Shown here one piece after another: positions 9,601 to 18,199 of a DNA stretch of 64,000 bases. A model generated the notes under the pieces. That model searched no databases, was not told where the DNA came from, and saw only the letters and a program-made list of their open reading frames with translations. Made by a program: the position numbers and the translations under genes. Each line of letters begins with the position of its first letter. Within the stretch, counting starts at the first letter, position 1. Source of the DNA: Pseudoips prasinana. Lineage: Eukaryota; Arthropoda; Insecta; Lepidoptera; Nolidae. The DNA is taken from NCBI GenBank assembly GCA_951640165.1, contig OX621250.1, forward strand, positions 15,091,501 through 15,155,500, given 5' to 3'.

Positions 9601-10606
9601 TCGTTGCGACAAAAAAGTTGCATCCAGTAACACTGTTACCGGATGGGAACATTTTTCCCAACGTGTAACACCAATATTTAATTAAGTGTAACAGTGTTGG
9701 ATGATGATGATGACTGGATGGGAATATTTTTCCCAACTAGTAACAGTGTTACAGGTTGTGGTGTTACTGGTTGGGAATACACCCGTCAATGGCAAATTAT
9801 CCATCCATCTTTGGTGTATGAAACATTATATAATTATAATTGATAAAAATTGATGAATGTTAGAAAGCTTCGACTGGCCCTTGGGTTGGATACGGCATTT
9901 GGGAATTTCCAATCAAAATAAGATAGTAGTATTAATTACTGCAACAGCAATATGTATAAAAAGAGCTCTGGTGAAATTAAGCAGGCCATATACATGACTA
10001 TTTACATATTTAGTCTCAAAATTTTATGGAACTCCCATCCAATGTGAACAAGAGCAGATCAGGTACTAGAACAACAGCTTTACATGCTCTCCAAAGCACG
10101 GGTATATTAAATTGTCAACTTCAAGATTCTGTTATTTAATTTACTTGCTTTCGTGATAGAAACTTTCCAGTTTTACTTTCAACCTTTTTCAAAATTAGAA
10201 CCCAGGATCTGAAAGCCTGTGTTCTACTTGCTACTACCAGACCAAAAAAGACTGCTGTAATAGGCAGACCATAAGTCAAACTTGCTCTTTTTTGTAATAA
10301 GCAGAAATAACGGTCACGTAAGATTAGGAACCTTAATTTTTACGAGTTTTCAGGAACAGTGGTTACGTAAGTGCTACTAAAATATATTAAAAACTTTCGA
10401 CAAATTTATTGTCTTCCCAATATCTTAAGATCTTTTCTATTAACTAATAAAGAACTAGACTAAATTGCTTTAATAAAGAACCTAATAAAAATGGACAAAC
10501 TCTACAAATTACATAGAATACATGGATAATTGTCAAAATACTTACATATTGAGCATTCGCGACTTTGGATAGCCATTATAAAAACGCAAAACTTTAATGA
10601 AAACAT
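3600..10606 (-). CDS. Six-exon gene for a small secreted, prohormone-like protein (family not recognised)
   Basis: Coding exons in order are 10606-10546, 7168-7097, 6663-6550, 5665-5564, 5094-4966 and 3673-3600, totalling 552 nt or 183 residues plus stop. Every intron is phase 1 with GT-AG borders, and all four internal exons are multiples of three. The protein begins MFSLKFCVFIMAIQSREC, a plausible short signal peptide. The rest is proline- and lysine-rich, with basic clusters RSRRR, TRRK and DKK, and a GKR whose Arg codon is split by the last intron; GKR is a classic amidation and cleavage signal in neuropeptide precursors. The last residues are DDIIKTLKKG. Only two Cys occur, both near the N-terminus. 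What is seen is the exon chain and these motifs; secretion and processing are inference. Exons 2-6 are firmer than exon 1, since exon 2 could instead be spliced from 11095. No AATAAA lies between the stop and the mariner that follows 61 bp downstream. Confidence 0.7.
4888..4922. repeat. Perfect 16 bp hairpin, 3 nt loop
   Basis: Arms 4888-4903 and 4907-4922 (TATGATCTACTAAAAT and its complement) around TTT, in the last intron of the host gene 44 bp downstream of the exon 5 donor. Part of the window-wide series of short-loop inverted duplications. Confidence 0.85.
4966..5094 (-). CDS. Coding exon 5 of the 3600-10606 gene
   Basis: 129 nt, phase 1 at both ends; acceptor TTTTTTTTCAG, donor GTAAGT. 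It encodes DTDKKPIYMDDLKKAMNDFA (a likely amphipathic helix) and then a Pro/Tyr-rich run ending PPYYPVKGK. Confidence 0.75.
5165..5400 (-). repeat. SINE head and RTE-type tail fragments in intron 4
   Basis: 5170-5225 carries the reverse of a pol III B-box (GGTCTCGAACC on the plus strand), so a tRNA-derived SINE on the minus strand. 5230-5395 matches the composite at 11950-12275, including GAGTACTAAGACCATCAT and a degenerate copy of the RTE-type 3' end (GGCTTTTATCTAGCAGAGG). Confidence 0.5.
5564..5665 (-). CDS. Coding exon 4 of the 3600-10606 gene
   Basis: 102 nt, phase 1-1; acceptor ATGTTTCAG, donor GTACAG. It encodes PIITRRKLTLIPITSTMATT followed by KTQAPITAMRSNT, which is Thr-rich with a basic TRRK cluster. 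Confidence 0.75.
6550..6663 (-). CDS. Coding exon 3 of the 3600-10606 gene
   Basis: 114 nt, phase 1-1; acceptor AATTTCAG, donor GTAATT. It encodes ELPNHEIEMQIEIQHSNPPP, then the furin-like cluster PRSRRRLYRVIKPKQT. A second frame starting at ATG is also open, but only the phase-1 frame joins its neighbours. Confidence 0.75.
6735..7037 (-). repeat. RTE-type LINE 3' end
   Basis: Minus-strand copy of the same 3' coding end found intact near 62950-63260: CTGCTGGACAAAGGCCTCTC on the plus strand, then the reversed GRPPT / GHIARR blocks. It lies in the 433 nt intron between exons 2 and 3 and is 5'-truncated. Confidence 0.85.
7097..7168 (-). CDS. Coding exon 2 of the 3600-10606 gene
   Basis: 72 nt, phase 1-1; acceptor TTTTTATAG, donor GTACGT. 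It encodes DKPIENGVEFIVHKYLKPLQ then KIK. The split Leu codon at its start is satisfied either by the 10546 exon (T+TG) or by the 11095 exon (C+TG). Confidence 0.75.
7333..7424 (-). repeat. Inverted unit of the 9419-9704 minisatellite
   Basis: Reads as the reverse complement of the tandem unit 2 kb downstream: ATTGGTGTTACACGTTGG, the 13-mer GTAACAGTGTTAC, then GGATGCAAC and GTCGCAACT. With the downstream array it frames the decayed mariner at 7984-9079. Confidence 0.85.
7984..9079 (+). pseudogene. Decayed mariner transposase of a second lineage
   Basis: Starts MDKNIEQRVCLRFCIANGIS, an N-terminal helix-turn-helix type, then breaks at a TGA near 8227 with a frame change and resumes as MGMKHVTARLVPKDLNFLQ. 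The catalytic core shows TGDETWVYEF (first Asp), HHDNAPSH (second Asp) and PYSPDMAPADFF (third Asp), ending GPYFEGDKINLDE and TAA. Further stops lie at 8775-8777 and 8894-8896. The gap between the second and third Asp is 38 codons including a stop, four more than the family's usual 34, so about 12 nt were inserted there. It is clearly diverged from the two near-identical mariners and is dead. I could not find its terminal repeats. It sits in the first intron of the host gene, on the opposite strand. Confidence 0.9.
9419..9704 (+). repeat. Three-unit ~100 bp minisatellite built on a near-palindromic 13-mer
   Basis: Units start GCATCCAGTAACACTG at 9419, 9520 and 9620, a period of 101 and 100 bp. 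Each has GTAACACTGTTAC, GGATGGGAAC, CCCAACGTGTAACACC, then GTAACAGTGTTAC and CGTTGCGAC. The 13-mer equals its own reverse complement except for the central base. A degenerate continuation with GATGATGATGATG and another 13-mer runs to 9770. Confidence 0.9.
9771..10545. other. Intron sequence, no feature seen
   Basis: AT-rich remainder of the 3,377 nt first intron of the host gene. No repeat family or exon recognised. Confidence 0.45.
10546..10606 (-). CDS. Candidate first coding exon (signal peptide)
   Basis: The ATG at 10604-10606 gives MFSLKFCVFIMAIQSRECSI plus one base, then a consensus donor GTAAGT. The hydrophobic core FCVFIMAI suits a signal peptide. An upstream ATG four bases earlier meets a stop at once. 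It joins exon 2 in phase 1. It may be an alternative first exon if the large exons at 11095 and 14361 belong to the same gene. Confidence 0.55.
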
Positions 10607-10759
10607 GACATGTTGTACGTAAAATTCAATATAAAATTATTGTTTTTATTATGAATTTCTAAATATTTTAGTGCGTTACCATAAATCAATAAACGTTATC
10701 ACACTACTAAAACAAGAAAAATCAAATACTATGTAATGCGATGAAAGGTTTGCTTTCAT

Positions 10760-10955
10760 AAAATTACTTGCTTTTACCCGCAGCTTCACTCACTTTTCTT
10801 CGTCAACTGTACATTTGCCCTAAACAAAATATATATCCTTTTTTGTACCCCTGACAATGTATGTGTAAAATTTCATGTTTATTGGTTGAGTAAATAAGGC
10901 AAGAAAGCAGACAAATCATACATTCATCTATAATATTAGCTGGATAGGATTTTTT
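10760..10955 (+). repeat. Dispersed RTE/SINE-like repeat, diverged
   Basis: TTACCCGCAGCTTCACTC through AAATTTCATGTTTATTGG to ATAATATTAGCTGG resembles the common lepidopteran repeat that starts with a GC-rich CCCGC block and ends TATAATATTAG. Confidence 0.5.
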
Positions 10956-11094
10956 GTTTTCAAACACAGAATAATTTATCATAATACAGACATTTTATTT
11001 CCTCAAATAGGTAATTTTCTTAAAACTACATTTTAATTTACCGCTATTCCGTATTTGCGTTTTTGTATATTGATTTGCGTATTCCGCTGCTTAC

Positions 11095-11829
11095 GTGGGT
11101 TAAAATCATTTTGATTTATTTCTTTTCAATTACCTTTTGATTAGATTGAACAATATTTTTTATTTGTGATTGTATAATGGGCTTTAATTGCACTTTCTTA
11201 TTTGTTAGTAATTTTTTTGCAGTTTTACTACCTGATATAATTCTCTTAATTTTATTTGATATTAATTGCTCTTGGTTTATTGGCAATGACTTCTACATTA
11301 ATTATTGGTCCCTCCTTATATTCCGGTTCATTGGTGATCTCTTCTTCTTCTTTTGGATAATCTATGGGGTTGCCTTTGTTAACAACATTGTGTTCATTTT
11401 CTAATCCTGCTTTATAATCTACCATCAATTCTCCACTTTCGTTGTTAAGTAATTCTTGGTTATTTTTAATATTATGTTTTTCTCGAACAACATCTTCATA
11501 ATATTCTTGATTATAGTTTATGTCAACATAGTCTGTATTTTGATTCTTTTGAGCTGCAATTTGGACCTGGTCTAAACTTGATGTATCTTTAATAATTGTC
11601 CCCTCTGGACCAAAAGTGATCTTCGAATTATCTTGATGTTCATCTGCACTTCTCTCTTGTATTTCAACTAACTCTAAATTCCTTTTATCTTGGGTTTCAT
11701 CTGTAAGTTTTGGGTTATATTGCACATTTGCATAGTCCGTATTATCTGTTCCTAATGTATCACTGTTTAAGTCAAGAACATTAAAAATGTAGCCATCGTT
11801 ATTTTCATCTCCAATATCAATTTCAACGC
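11095..11829 (-). CDS. Large acidic coding exon, frame broken in this sequence
   Basis: The acceptor TTGTTCCAG at 11830 opens a phase-1 frame: VEIDIGDENNDGYIFNVLDL and so on, rich in Asp, Glu, Asn and Gln. That frame hits TAA at 11252. The +1 frame then stays open for about 48 codons with similar composition (KKLLTNKKVQLKPIIQSQ). Near 11120 the original frame resumes (INQNDFNPRKQRN) and reaches a donor GTAAGC at 11094, phase 1. The total span is 735 nt, a multiple of three. So a one-base gain followed by a one-base loss would explain the pattern; allele damage, pseudogenisation and assembly error are all possible. The QLKPIIQ motif echoes VIKPKQ and YLKPLQ in exons 3 and 2 of the downstream gene, which suggests one gene. 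Confidence 0.55.
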
Positions 11830-11939
11830 CTGGAACAATAATATAAAGTTTTAGACAATCCACATTTAATTGTTATGTGTTTAGTGCACATGTTTCTAAA
11901 ATAGTGGTTGAAAATAATTCTTCACTATTATAAAATTTT

Positions 11940-12275
11940 GCTGTTGCGTAGCTAATGTCATAGAATATCACCACCTAATCTAATTCCGGGGCGGGCATAA
12001 AAGGCCCGAGAGACCAGAGAATGGGCAAGTTTTTTTGAGTACTATGACCATCATATTGCTATCGCCAACCCGTCTGCCAAGCGTACAAATTATGGCAAAA
12101 TCCCCCAAAAATTATAGACCTTAAAAACCATGGTCCCCAGTCTCCGGCAGCACTGTATTTCAAGCCTTGAGTCGCTGGAAGCCGTTAGATGTGGGTAGTT
12201 CAAAACCGGCAGTTGTGTATATATTTGAGGAGGCCTTTGTTTAGCAGTTGAAGTTTTTCGGCTGATACGATGATA
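11940..12275 (+). repeat. Composite repeat ending in an RTE-type tail
   Basis: AATATCACCACC..GGGGCGGGC and GAGTACTATGACCATCATAT match 5230-5345. 12225-12270 is the RTE 3' tail (GGAGGCCTTTG..TTCGGCTGAT). It lies between the two large exons. Confidence 0.55.
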
Positions 12276-12649
12276 AAATTATAATAAAATTGTATCTACG
12301 AGTATAATTGAACATTATACGCAGGCAAGGTCAGGGCGTGTAGTTCTATTATTTTCGGTTTTAATTTGTTAGGCTCTCGTGTTGATATATGCTAAAATAA
12401 TATGAGGAGAATTATACTGAAACACGTTTGAATATGTTAAAAATACTTTTTGATTAAATTAATTTCTACTTAAATAAATATCGTCAAGATTATGAATTAA
12501 GTATCACTTTATAAAACATCGTTAAAAGTGGACAGTCAAATAAGCTAACATATTTTGAAATGCCGTACTTTTTACTGTTAGTAATTTCCGGGTTTAGTTC
12601 TTTGGGGAGTATATAAGGGGAAAAAATATTTTGAATTATATACGCATAC

Positions 12650-12790
12650 ATCAGCGGCGCTTGTGTCACTTGGACAGTCACCTCGCCATTCAAGTCCCGA
12701 GTTCAAATCCCACACAGAACTACTATTTGCTTGACCCATAAGTAGTTCTCTGGATATGCTATGCGACCATTATATATTTTGTTAAAATAT
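12650..12790 (+). repeat. tRNA-derived SINE-1 copy
   Basis: GGCGCTTGTGTCACTTGGAC, CAGTCACCTCGCC, a B-box GAGTTCAAATCCC, then TTTGCTTGACCCATAAGTAG. Same layout as the copies at 22362, 24700 and 59817. Confidence 0.7.
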
Positions 12791-12895
12791 ACAGGCATTA
12801 GTTTGTCTAGTACGGGTGCTCTTTTTTTTTAAAGATAGCACTCGTAAGCCGTAAGGTAATCTTCTCGGCAGCAGAAGAAAGTCGGATAAGAAGCG

Positions 12896-13232
12896 TCGGA
12901 GCGGCGGCGGCAGCCGGTAGCCCAACTCCCCAGTAAGAGAAGTGTCCTCTACCGCCAGGCAAACAAAGCAGCTCCGGGATAACAGCGATCTATTTGTGGC
13001 ACAGTTGCTGTGTCAGACTGGTGGGAGTCGGCAATCAGTGATCGAATGTCAAGTTAGAACCCTCCTAGGGTGCGGGCCACGACCATATGGGACACGGTGT
13101 AAAAGGGGGGCTCCGGAGCAGCATAGCCGCGTTCCCGGGACTACCCCATCAAGCGCCAGAAGCAGTCCACGGCAGGTTGGGTTTAGTCGGTTCGAGTCCG
13201 ACTTAACAAACCGCACCCAACTGCCTTATCAA
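12896..13232 (+). mobile_element. GC-rich SINE or LINE 3' end, copy 1
   Basis: From GAGAAGTGTCCTCTAC onward it matches the element at 51023-51354, including GGGTTTAGTCGGTTCGAGTC and a terminal A-run. Unlike copy 2, it continues GC-rich for some 45 bases upstream, so copy 2 may be 5'-truncated. No target duplication found. Confidence 0.7.
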
Positions 13233-13857
13233 AAAAAAATTGGAGTTAGAGAAACATTTTAAGTAGTATAACCTCTACATATGATAATATAATAACGGTA
13301 TACAATAACAATTCGAATAACACAATAGACATTAAAATAAACGCTAAACTATCGCAAGTATCCGAAGGTTGATTTTTATCGAGATAAGTCATCAGGGATT
13401 GAAGTAATGCGGCAGTATCAATAGGTCATTAGTTCATGTCTACCGTTCACGACCAACATAATTATAATAGGCTGTCTGGTTTGATAATGACAATAATATT
13501 ATTTTGTACTCAACCAAACATACCCTTCTTTATATGGAACTGCTTTTTTGGTCATAGCCATTTGAGTGTAATTTTATTTTGTGAGATTAAGACAAAACAG
13601 AAATAAGAAGTGTTATAAAAATTTAAAAATAAAGTAAGATATAAGTATTCAATATAGCTAATTTTCGTACTATAACTTACGTGATCCTAACCTAAATTGT
13701 TAAAAACCTAAATTGAACCTAATCGAGGAACGAAGCGAGTATTTTATCGATAAGAATACAACCTAAGGCTTAATGAGTCATTATAATTTAATGTAGATGT
13801 AGATGCAGAGGTTTTGAACGTTTGATGTTGAAAAAGTTGACTATATGACTTTTAGAT

Positions 13858-13922
13858 CATATCTATAAATGATTGACTTTTAGGTCAATCATTTATAGAT
13901 ATGGTGTAGGGGGGGGGGGGGG
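13858..13922. repeat. 20 bp perfect hairpin followed by a G14 run
   Basis: Arms 13858-13877 and 13884-13903 are exact complements around TTTTAG. Five bases later 13909-13922 is an uninterrupted run of 14 G. The hairpin joins the short-loop series. Confidence 0.85.
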
Positions 13923-14360
13923 TGATAGTCTTCTTCTTTCCCAAGGAGGAGGCTTTTCCCGAAAGGGATCCGTATTAAGTACTAACAAAACTTTACAATA
14001 ATATAAATAAGGCAAACTACTACTAACATTACATTTGAATTGTACCTAAATATGGAATAATAAAGCTTTTTTAGTTATGGTGTAGGGAACCCAATTTTAA
14101 AGGGAAAGTTATGGCTATTTTTTCCACGTCAACTGCATTCTAAGAACTCATACATTCAAAGTATTATATATATGAGGAGAGTCCAGACTTACATACTAAT
14201 TGATTCATCAGGACACATTTAGGTTTTGGGTTAGGAATTTTACAAAACTATTACGTTTACAGGGAGGTAGTATTAGGCCAAACCATATGATATAATGTGT
14301 AGTAACTACTAAACAAAAATACATCGGAATGAATACTACATAATACTCTACTTTACTTAC

Positions 14361-15386
14361 CATCTTCAAGTATAGTCATTATATCTTGCATGTTATCTCT
14401 ATTGCTGTTTATAGCTTGTTTACCAACATTAAATGATTTTCTTTTATTAATCACAATTTTTTTGTTACTTTGTTTAATGAGACTTTCTTCACTATCAGTT
14501 ATTGATTGTTGGTTCACTATTAGTGAATTTTGCTGAATTAATGATTCTTGTTTACTGAGAATAGCATCTTCAATATTAATATTCCGTTTCAATGTTCTTT
14601 TTTTATTTGCTTTAGTCTTTTGTAAGCTTCTAAGTTTTCGTTCAATGTTTCCTGTCCCTTGTCTCTTGATTTGTGATCTCTTCGCATCTATTACTGAATG
14701 TCCCTTATTGACAGGTATAATTTGGATGTCATTTATTGAATTTTGTTCACTGGTAAAAGGTTTTCTGACGTATTTTGCTATATTTCTTTTATTAGTTAGT
14801 GAAATATCTTTTGAGTATTTTTGTATTGGTTTAATGACTTGTGATTGAAGTTCCTTGCTTTCTTGTAGTTTTAACACATTCTCTGGGAATCGTCGACCTT
14901 TGGATTCTTTTTCTTTTGCTTCTGATAATGGTTTCACATTTTTCAAATGTGCTTGTGCGTTAAGATTTTTGTAGTTCACTGTTTTGCTATTATCTTTGTG
15001 AGATTTTATTAGTTCATAATATTGCTTAAAGTTATCGCTAGTGGTAAATAAAATAATATTCGTATTACTGCTGTGATTTTCTATTGATTTCCGCTCTGAT
15101 TTATATGAAATAGTTGTTGGATATTTAGTTGACTTTATTTCATTTATTGATCCTTTTAGTAAAGAATCAAATTCTATGATATCTGGTTCTGTTAATTTTG
15201 CTATTGTCCCTGAATCTGTAATTTCTTTTGGTTCTGTTGCTTTGTCAGTTTCAAGTTTAGTTTCTGGTTTTATAACATCCGTTTTTATATCTGATTTAGT
15301 TACAATATCTTGTTCTGATAATGCTTCTAACTCCGTTTGTATTGGTTTCATTACAAATTCTGATTCTGTTATAAAGTCTGGCTCTA
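14361..15386 (-). CDS. Large charged coding exon (342 codons), phase 1-1
   Basis: The acceptor AATTTTACAG at 15387 and donor GTAAGTAAAG at 14360 bound 1,026 nt with no stop, unlikely by chance in DNA this AT-rich. It encodes a low-complexity, probably disordered Lys/Glu/Ser/Asn-rich segment: EPDFITESEFVMKPIQTELE at the start, TDVIKPETKLETDK, QSQVIKPIQKYSKD, RKLRSLQKTKANKKRTLKR, and MQDIMTILEDG at the end. Its last base joins the next exon's GC as Gly. The frame also extends upstream to ATG at 15411, so a start there without the intron is possible. I do not recognise the family. The repeated VIKP-x-Q motif links it to the exons at 6550 and 7097. Confidence 0.65.
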
Positions 15387-15411
15387 CTGTAAAATTGTAA
15401 AACAATTCCAT

Positions 15412-15950
15412 TTATAAATTTGACTTTAATATTATATTTTGTTTGGTATTTTGTGTTGGACTTTTATTGTAGTATTATTATTATAAACTATATAATCATA
15501 AAACAAAAAACTTCACCACAAAATCAAGTAAATAAAACTTATTACATTAATATGTGAATTGTACAATTGTTTGTCGTGGAACTGCTAAACATTCTATAAT
15601 ATTATTGAAACGCTTTGAATTTGTTTGAGTTATAGAATTAATTTTGTTTATTAATTAGGTCCAACTATTTTATAATAATATATAATAATAAAATCAATTT
15701 GAATTGTGATTGCGAGTTTTTTAGCATGTGCATGATAGCATGATTTATAATGTATCTTTTGGTTTACAAGTAAAAGTATTCTTTAGTTTGAATCATAATT
15801 AAAATATAACTTTGGATTCAAAACTATTTAAACTATCAAGACATTTTTGCTGGACACTTCATGCTGGAGTTTCGCATAAGGCAAAACGTAAGAAGCTTAG
15901 CCCCAAATCAATCATTTAACAATATAACACTTCGACCGTCAAACATTTTA
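15412..15950. other. AT-rich, no gene seen
   Basis: Upstream flank of the large exon. A first exon for the long gene could lie here or beyond, but none is convincing. Confidence 0.4.
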
Positions 15951-15954
15951 ACGT

Positions 15955-16090
15955 ACAGGCACCAGCACATCAGACTACCCCAATCTGTCAAATTTCCCCA
16001 ATTGAAAGTGAACCTCATGCTTATGTGATAAAGGTAAAATCTATCGAATAAATTTGACGGATTGGGGTAGCTGGATGTCCTGGCGTCTGA
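15955..16090. mobile_element. MITE-1 copy (hairpin)
   Basis: The left arm has CACCAGCACATC..TACCCCAATCTGTCAAATTT and the right arm AAATTTGACGGATTGGGGTA..CTGGCGTCTG, nearly complementary. The same family occurs at 20002 and 35301. Confidence 0.8.
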
Positions 16091-16280
16091 ACATTCCGTG
16101 GAGTTCCGGAGATTTTGCTGCATTATAGTTAATGTTATCACAAAGTAGAATTAGGTATGATCATTATTAATTTCATGAATGATGTCCTTCCAAAACAGAA
16201 AAAGAAAGGTTTACAATCGTTATTACAATAACATGTTTTCTTAAATTGCTCACTGTGGCTTCATTTACATGTAAAACATA

Positions 16281-16735
16281 TAAATATCATCATCATATCA
16301 GCTAAAAGACGTCCAATACTGGACAGAGGCTTCCCCCAAAGATCTCCACAATTGCCCGTCTTGTGCTATTCGCATCCAGCAGTTTCCAGCGACCCGCACA
16401 AGATCATCGATCCATCTTGTAGAGGGCCTGCCTACGCTGCGTCTTCCGGTTCGCCACTCGAGAACCTTTCTGCCTCAACTACTTCGGTTCTACGAGCTTC
16501 GTGCCCCGCCCAATGCCTTTTGAGTTTTGCAATTCTTCGGGCTATGTCGGTGACTTTGGTATGCCTGCGGATTTAGACATTTTTTTTTTTTTTTTTTTTT
16601 ATTGTTTATTCATAAAAGAAAATTACATTTTTACAATTAAATTGTTCCTCGCCAAGCGACAAAGCTTGTTGGCGAAACGCGCTCGTTTATATATTTCTGA
16701 TTCAATACCACAGGGAAACTCCGAAACATATTAAT
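16281..16735 (-). repeat. RTE-type LINE 3' end, split by a small poly(A) insertion
   Basis: Minus-strand RTE 3' end from CATCATCATATCAGCTAAAAG on the plus strand. The LINE text breaks at about 16576 (TGCCTGCGGATTTAGAC) and resumes at about 16690 (TCTGATTC..CAGGGAAACTCCGAA). The ~110 bases between begin with a long T-run and carry TTTATT, so on the minus strand they read as a short retroelement end with AATAAA and a poly(A) tail. Confidence 0.8.
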
Positions 16736-16739
16736 ATAT

Positions 16740-17565
16740 AATATAATAATAAGTTTCTATATTAATAATGGTTACTTTGCACAGTTCTTACTCATCATGT
16801 TTTTTATTTGTGAAGGTTTCATAATTATCCATTCTTTACCATTGAAACTCATCCATGTGTTATTTTGTGACTCTGTAAGCAATAATATCGTTCCTTATTA
16901 TTAGCAACTCGTTCATGAATATAATCACTTATCAAAAAGTTTATTTACCCAATAAACAAGTGTACAAAGAGTTTAAACATCCAAATGTAAACATAGAAAA
17001 CCAAATCATATTATTTATGACGTTAGTAGCATACAAATAAATTTAGGCAACATAATTCCGGCTCTAAGAATCAGAGCCTTGATTATTATGATTTTTACTA
17101 AAACTTCATTTGATTTTTAAGATTAAATCTACAAATTCAATAAAATGTATGTCGTATAAATGTTTTCAACAACTCCTTGTGTGGTACAAGTATAAAATTT
17201 AATAAGAGAATCGATAAAGTTTATTGCGGAACACAAAATTATTGCGTTCGTGGATCTCGATAGGTTGTCGTTGTTTCAGAATGTACCTAATGTTGGCCTT
17301 ATCGCGTGCGCCTGCGACAATCGTGAGCCAGGCCATGTGTGATATGATAACTATGATTGTTGGAATGTGCACTATGAAATATTTTTATTCCAAGATATGA
17401 AGAGGAAGTTAAAGGGCATTTCGTTCCTATTACAAATAGGAAATATTATCTTATTTTTATAAATATAAAATAAAACATCTTAATCTAAGCGCATTTAATG
17501 TTCTTCTATGGCACGATTTGAGAACCAGCTTAGTCGTAACCAAGTAATGGGTACGTTTAGATGTG
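16740..17565. other. No gene seen
   Basis: Over 800 bases of AT-rich sequence. No repeat family, hairpin or exon recognised. Confidence 0.4.
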
Positions 17566-17893
17566 TATGTATTGTTTTTTTTATATGATAGCAAGGAACA
17601 GGTGCAAGTGGGTCACCTCATGGTAAGTGATCACCGCGGCCTATAGACACTCACTACACCGCAAAACTAGAAGCACCGCAAGTGCGTTGCCGTCCTTTAG
17701 GAAAGGAATACCGCCGCTTCTTGAAGGTTGCCATGTCACACCTGATCGATAATACCACCACAGTTAATTGATTCCACAGAGTGGTAGTGCGAAGTAAAAG
17801 ATTTTTGTGAAACGCACGGTGGTAGACGACCGTTAGATGAATTCCAGAATATTCACTGTTCAGGATAGCATTATTAATGTTTAAAATAATCAT
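17566..17893 (-). repeat. LINE C-terminus and 3' UTR (CR1/Jockey-like)
   Basis: The minus frame reads RTTTLWNQLTV..RCDMATFKKRRYSFPKGRQ, the C-terminal end of a common lepidopteran LINE, followed by the 3' UTR motif that reads TCACCTCATGGTAAGTGATC on the plus strand. A plus-strand relative is at 63340-63575. Confidence 0.75.
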
Positions 17894-18133
17894 ATTGTGT
17901 TTAAAATGATTTATTATTTATTTATATATTTATTATTGTATTTAAAATAATCATATTAATAGTATATTAAAATCAGTAGCAATATTTCGCATAGAAAATT
18001 ATTGTAAGACAAAACTGAACTTTTCGGAATCCTTTTATTTTAAAACAATAGAAGATACTGCTACTAATCATAAAAACGGGTAAAATGTAGGAAATTACTT
18101 AGAGAATATAAAGCAAATAGGTAACGTTCATTT

Positions 18134-18199
18134 AAAATCCAAATACGAAAACTATAATAACTTATAGGCAAGTTATTATAGTTTTGGTATTTGGATTTT
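18134..18199. repeat. 30 bp hairpin, 6 nt loop, one mismatch
   Basis: Arms 18134-18163 and 18170-18199 match at 29 of 30 positions around ATAGGC. Member of the short-loop inverted duplication series. Confidence 0.85.

Noticed and set aside
12942..13262. Plus-strand ORF of 106 codons
   Set aside because: It lies within copy 1 of the same GC-rich retroelement and is not conserved in frame with copy 2.
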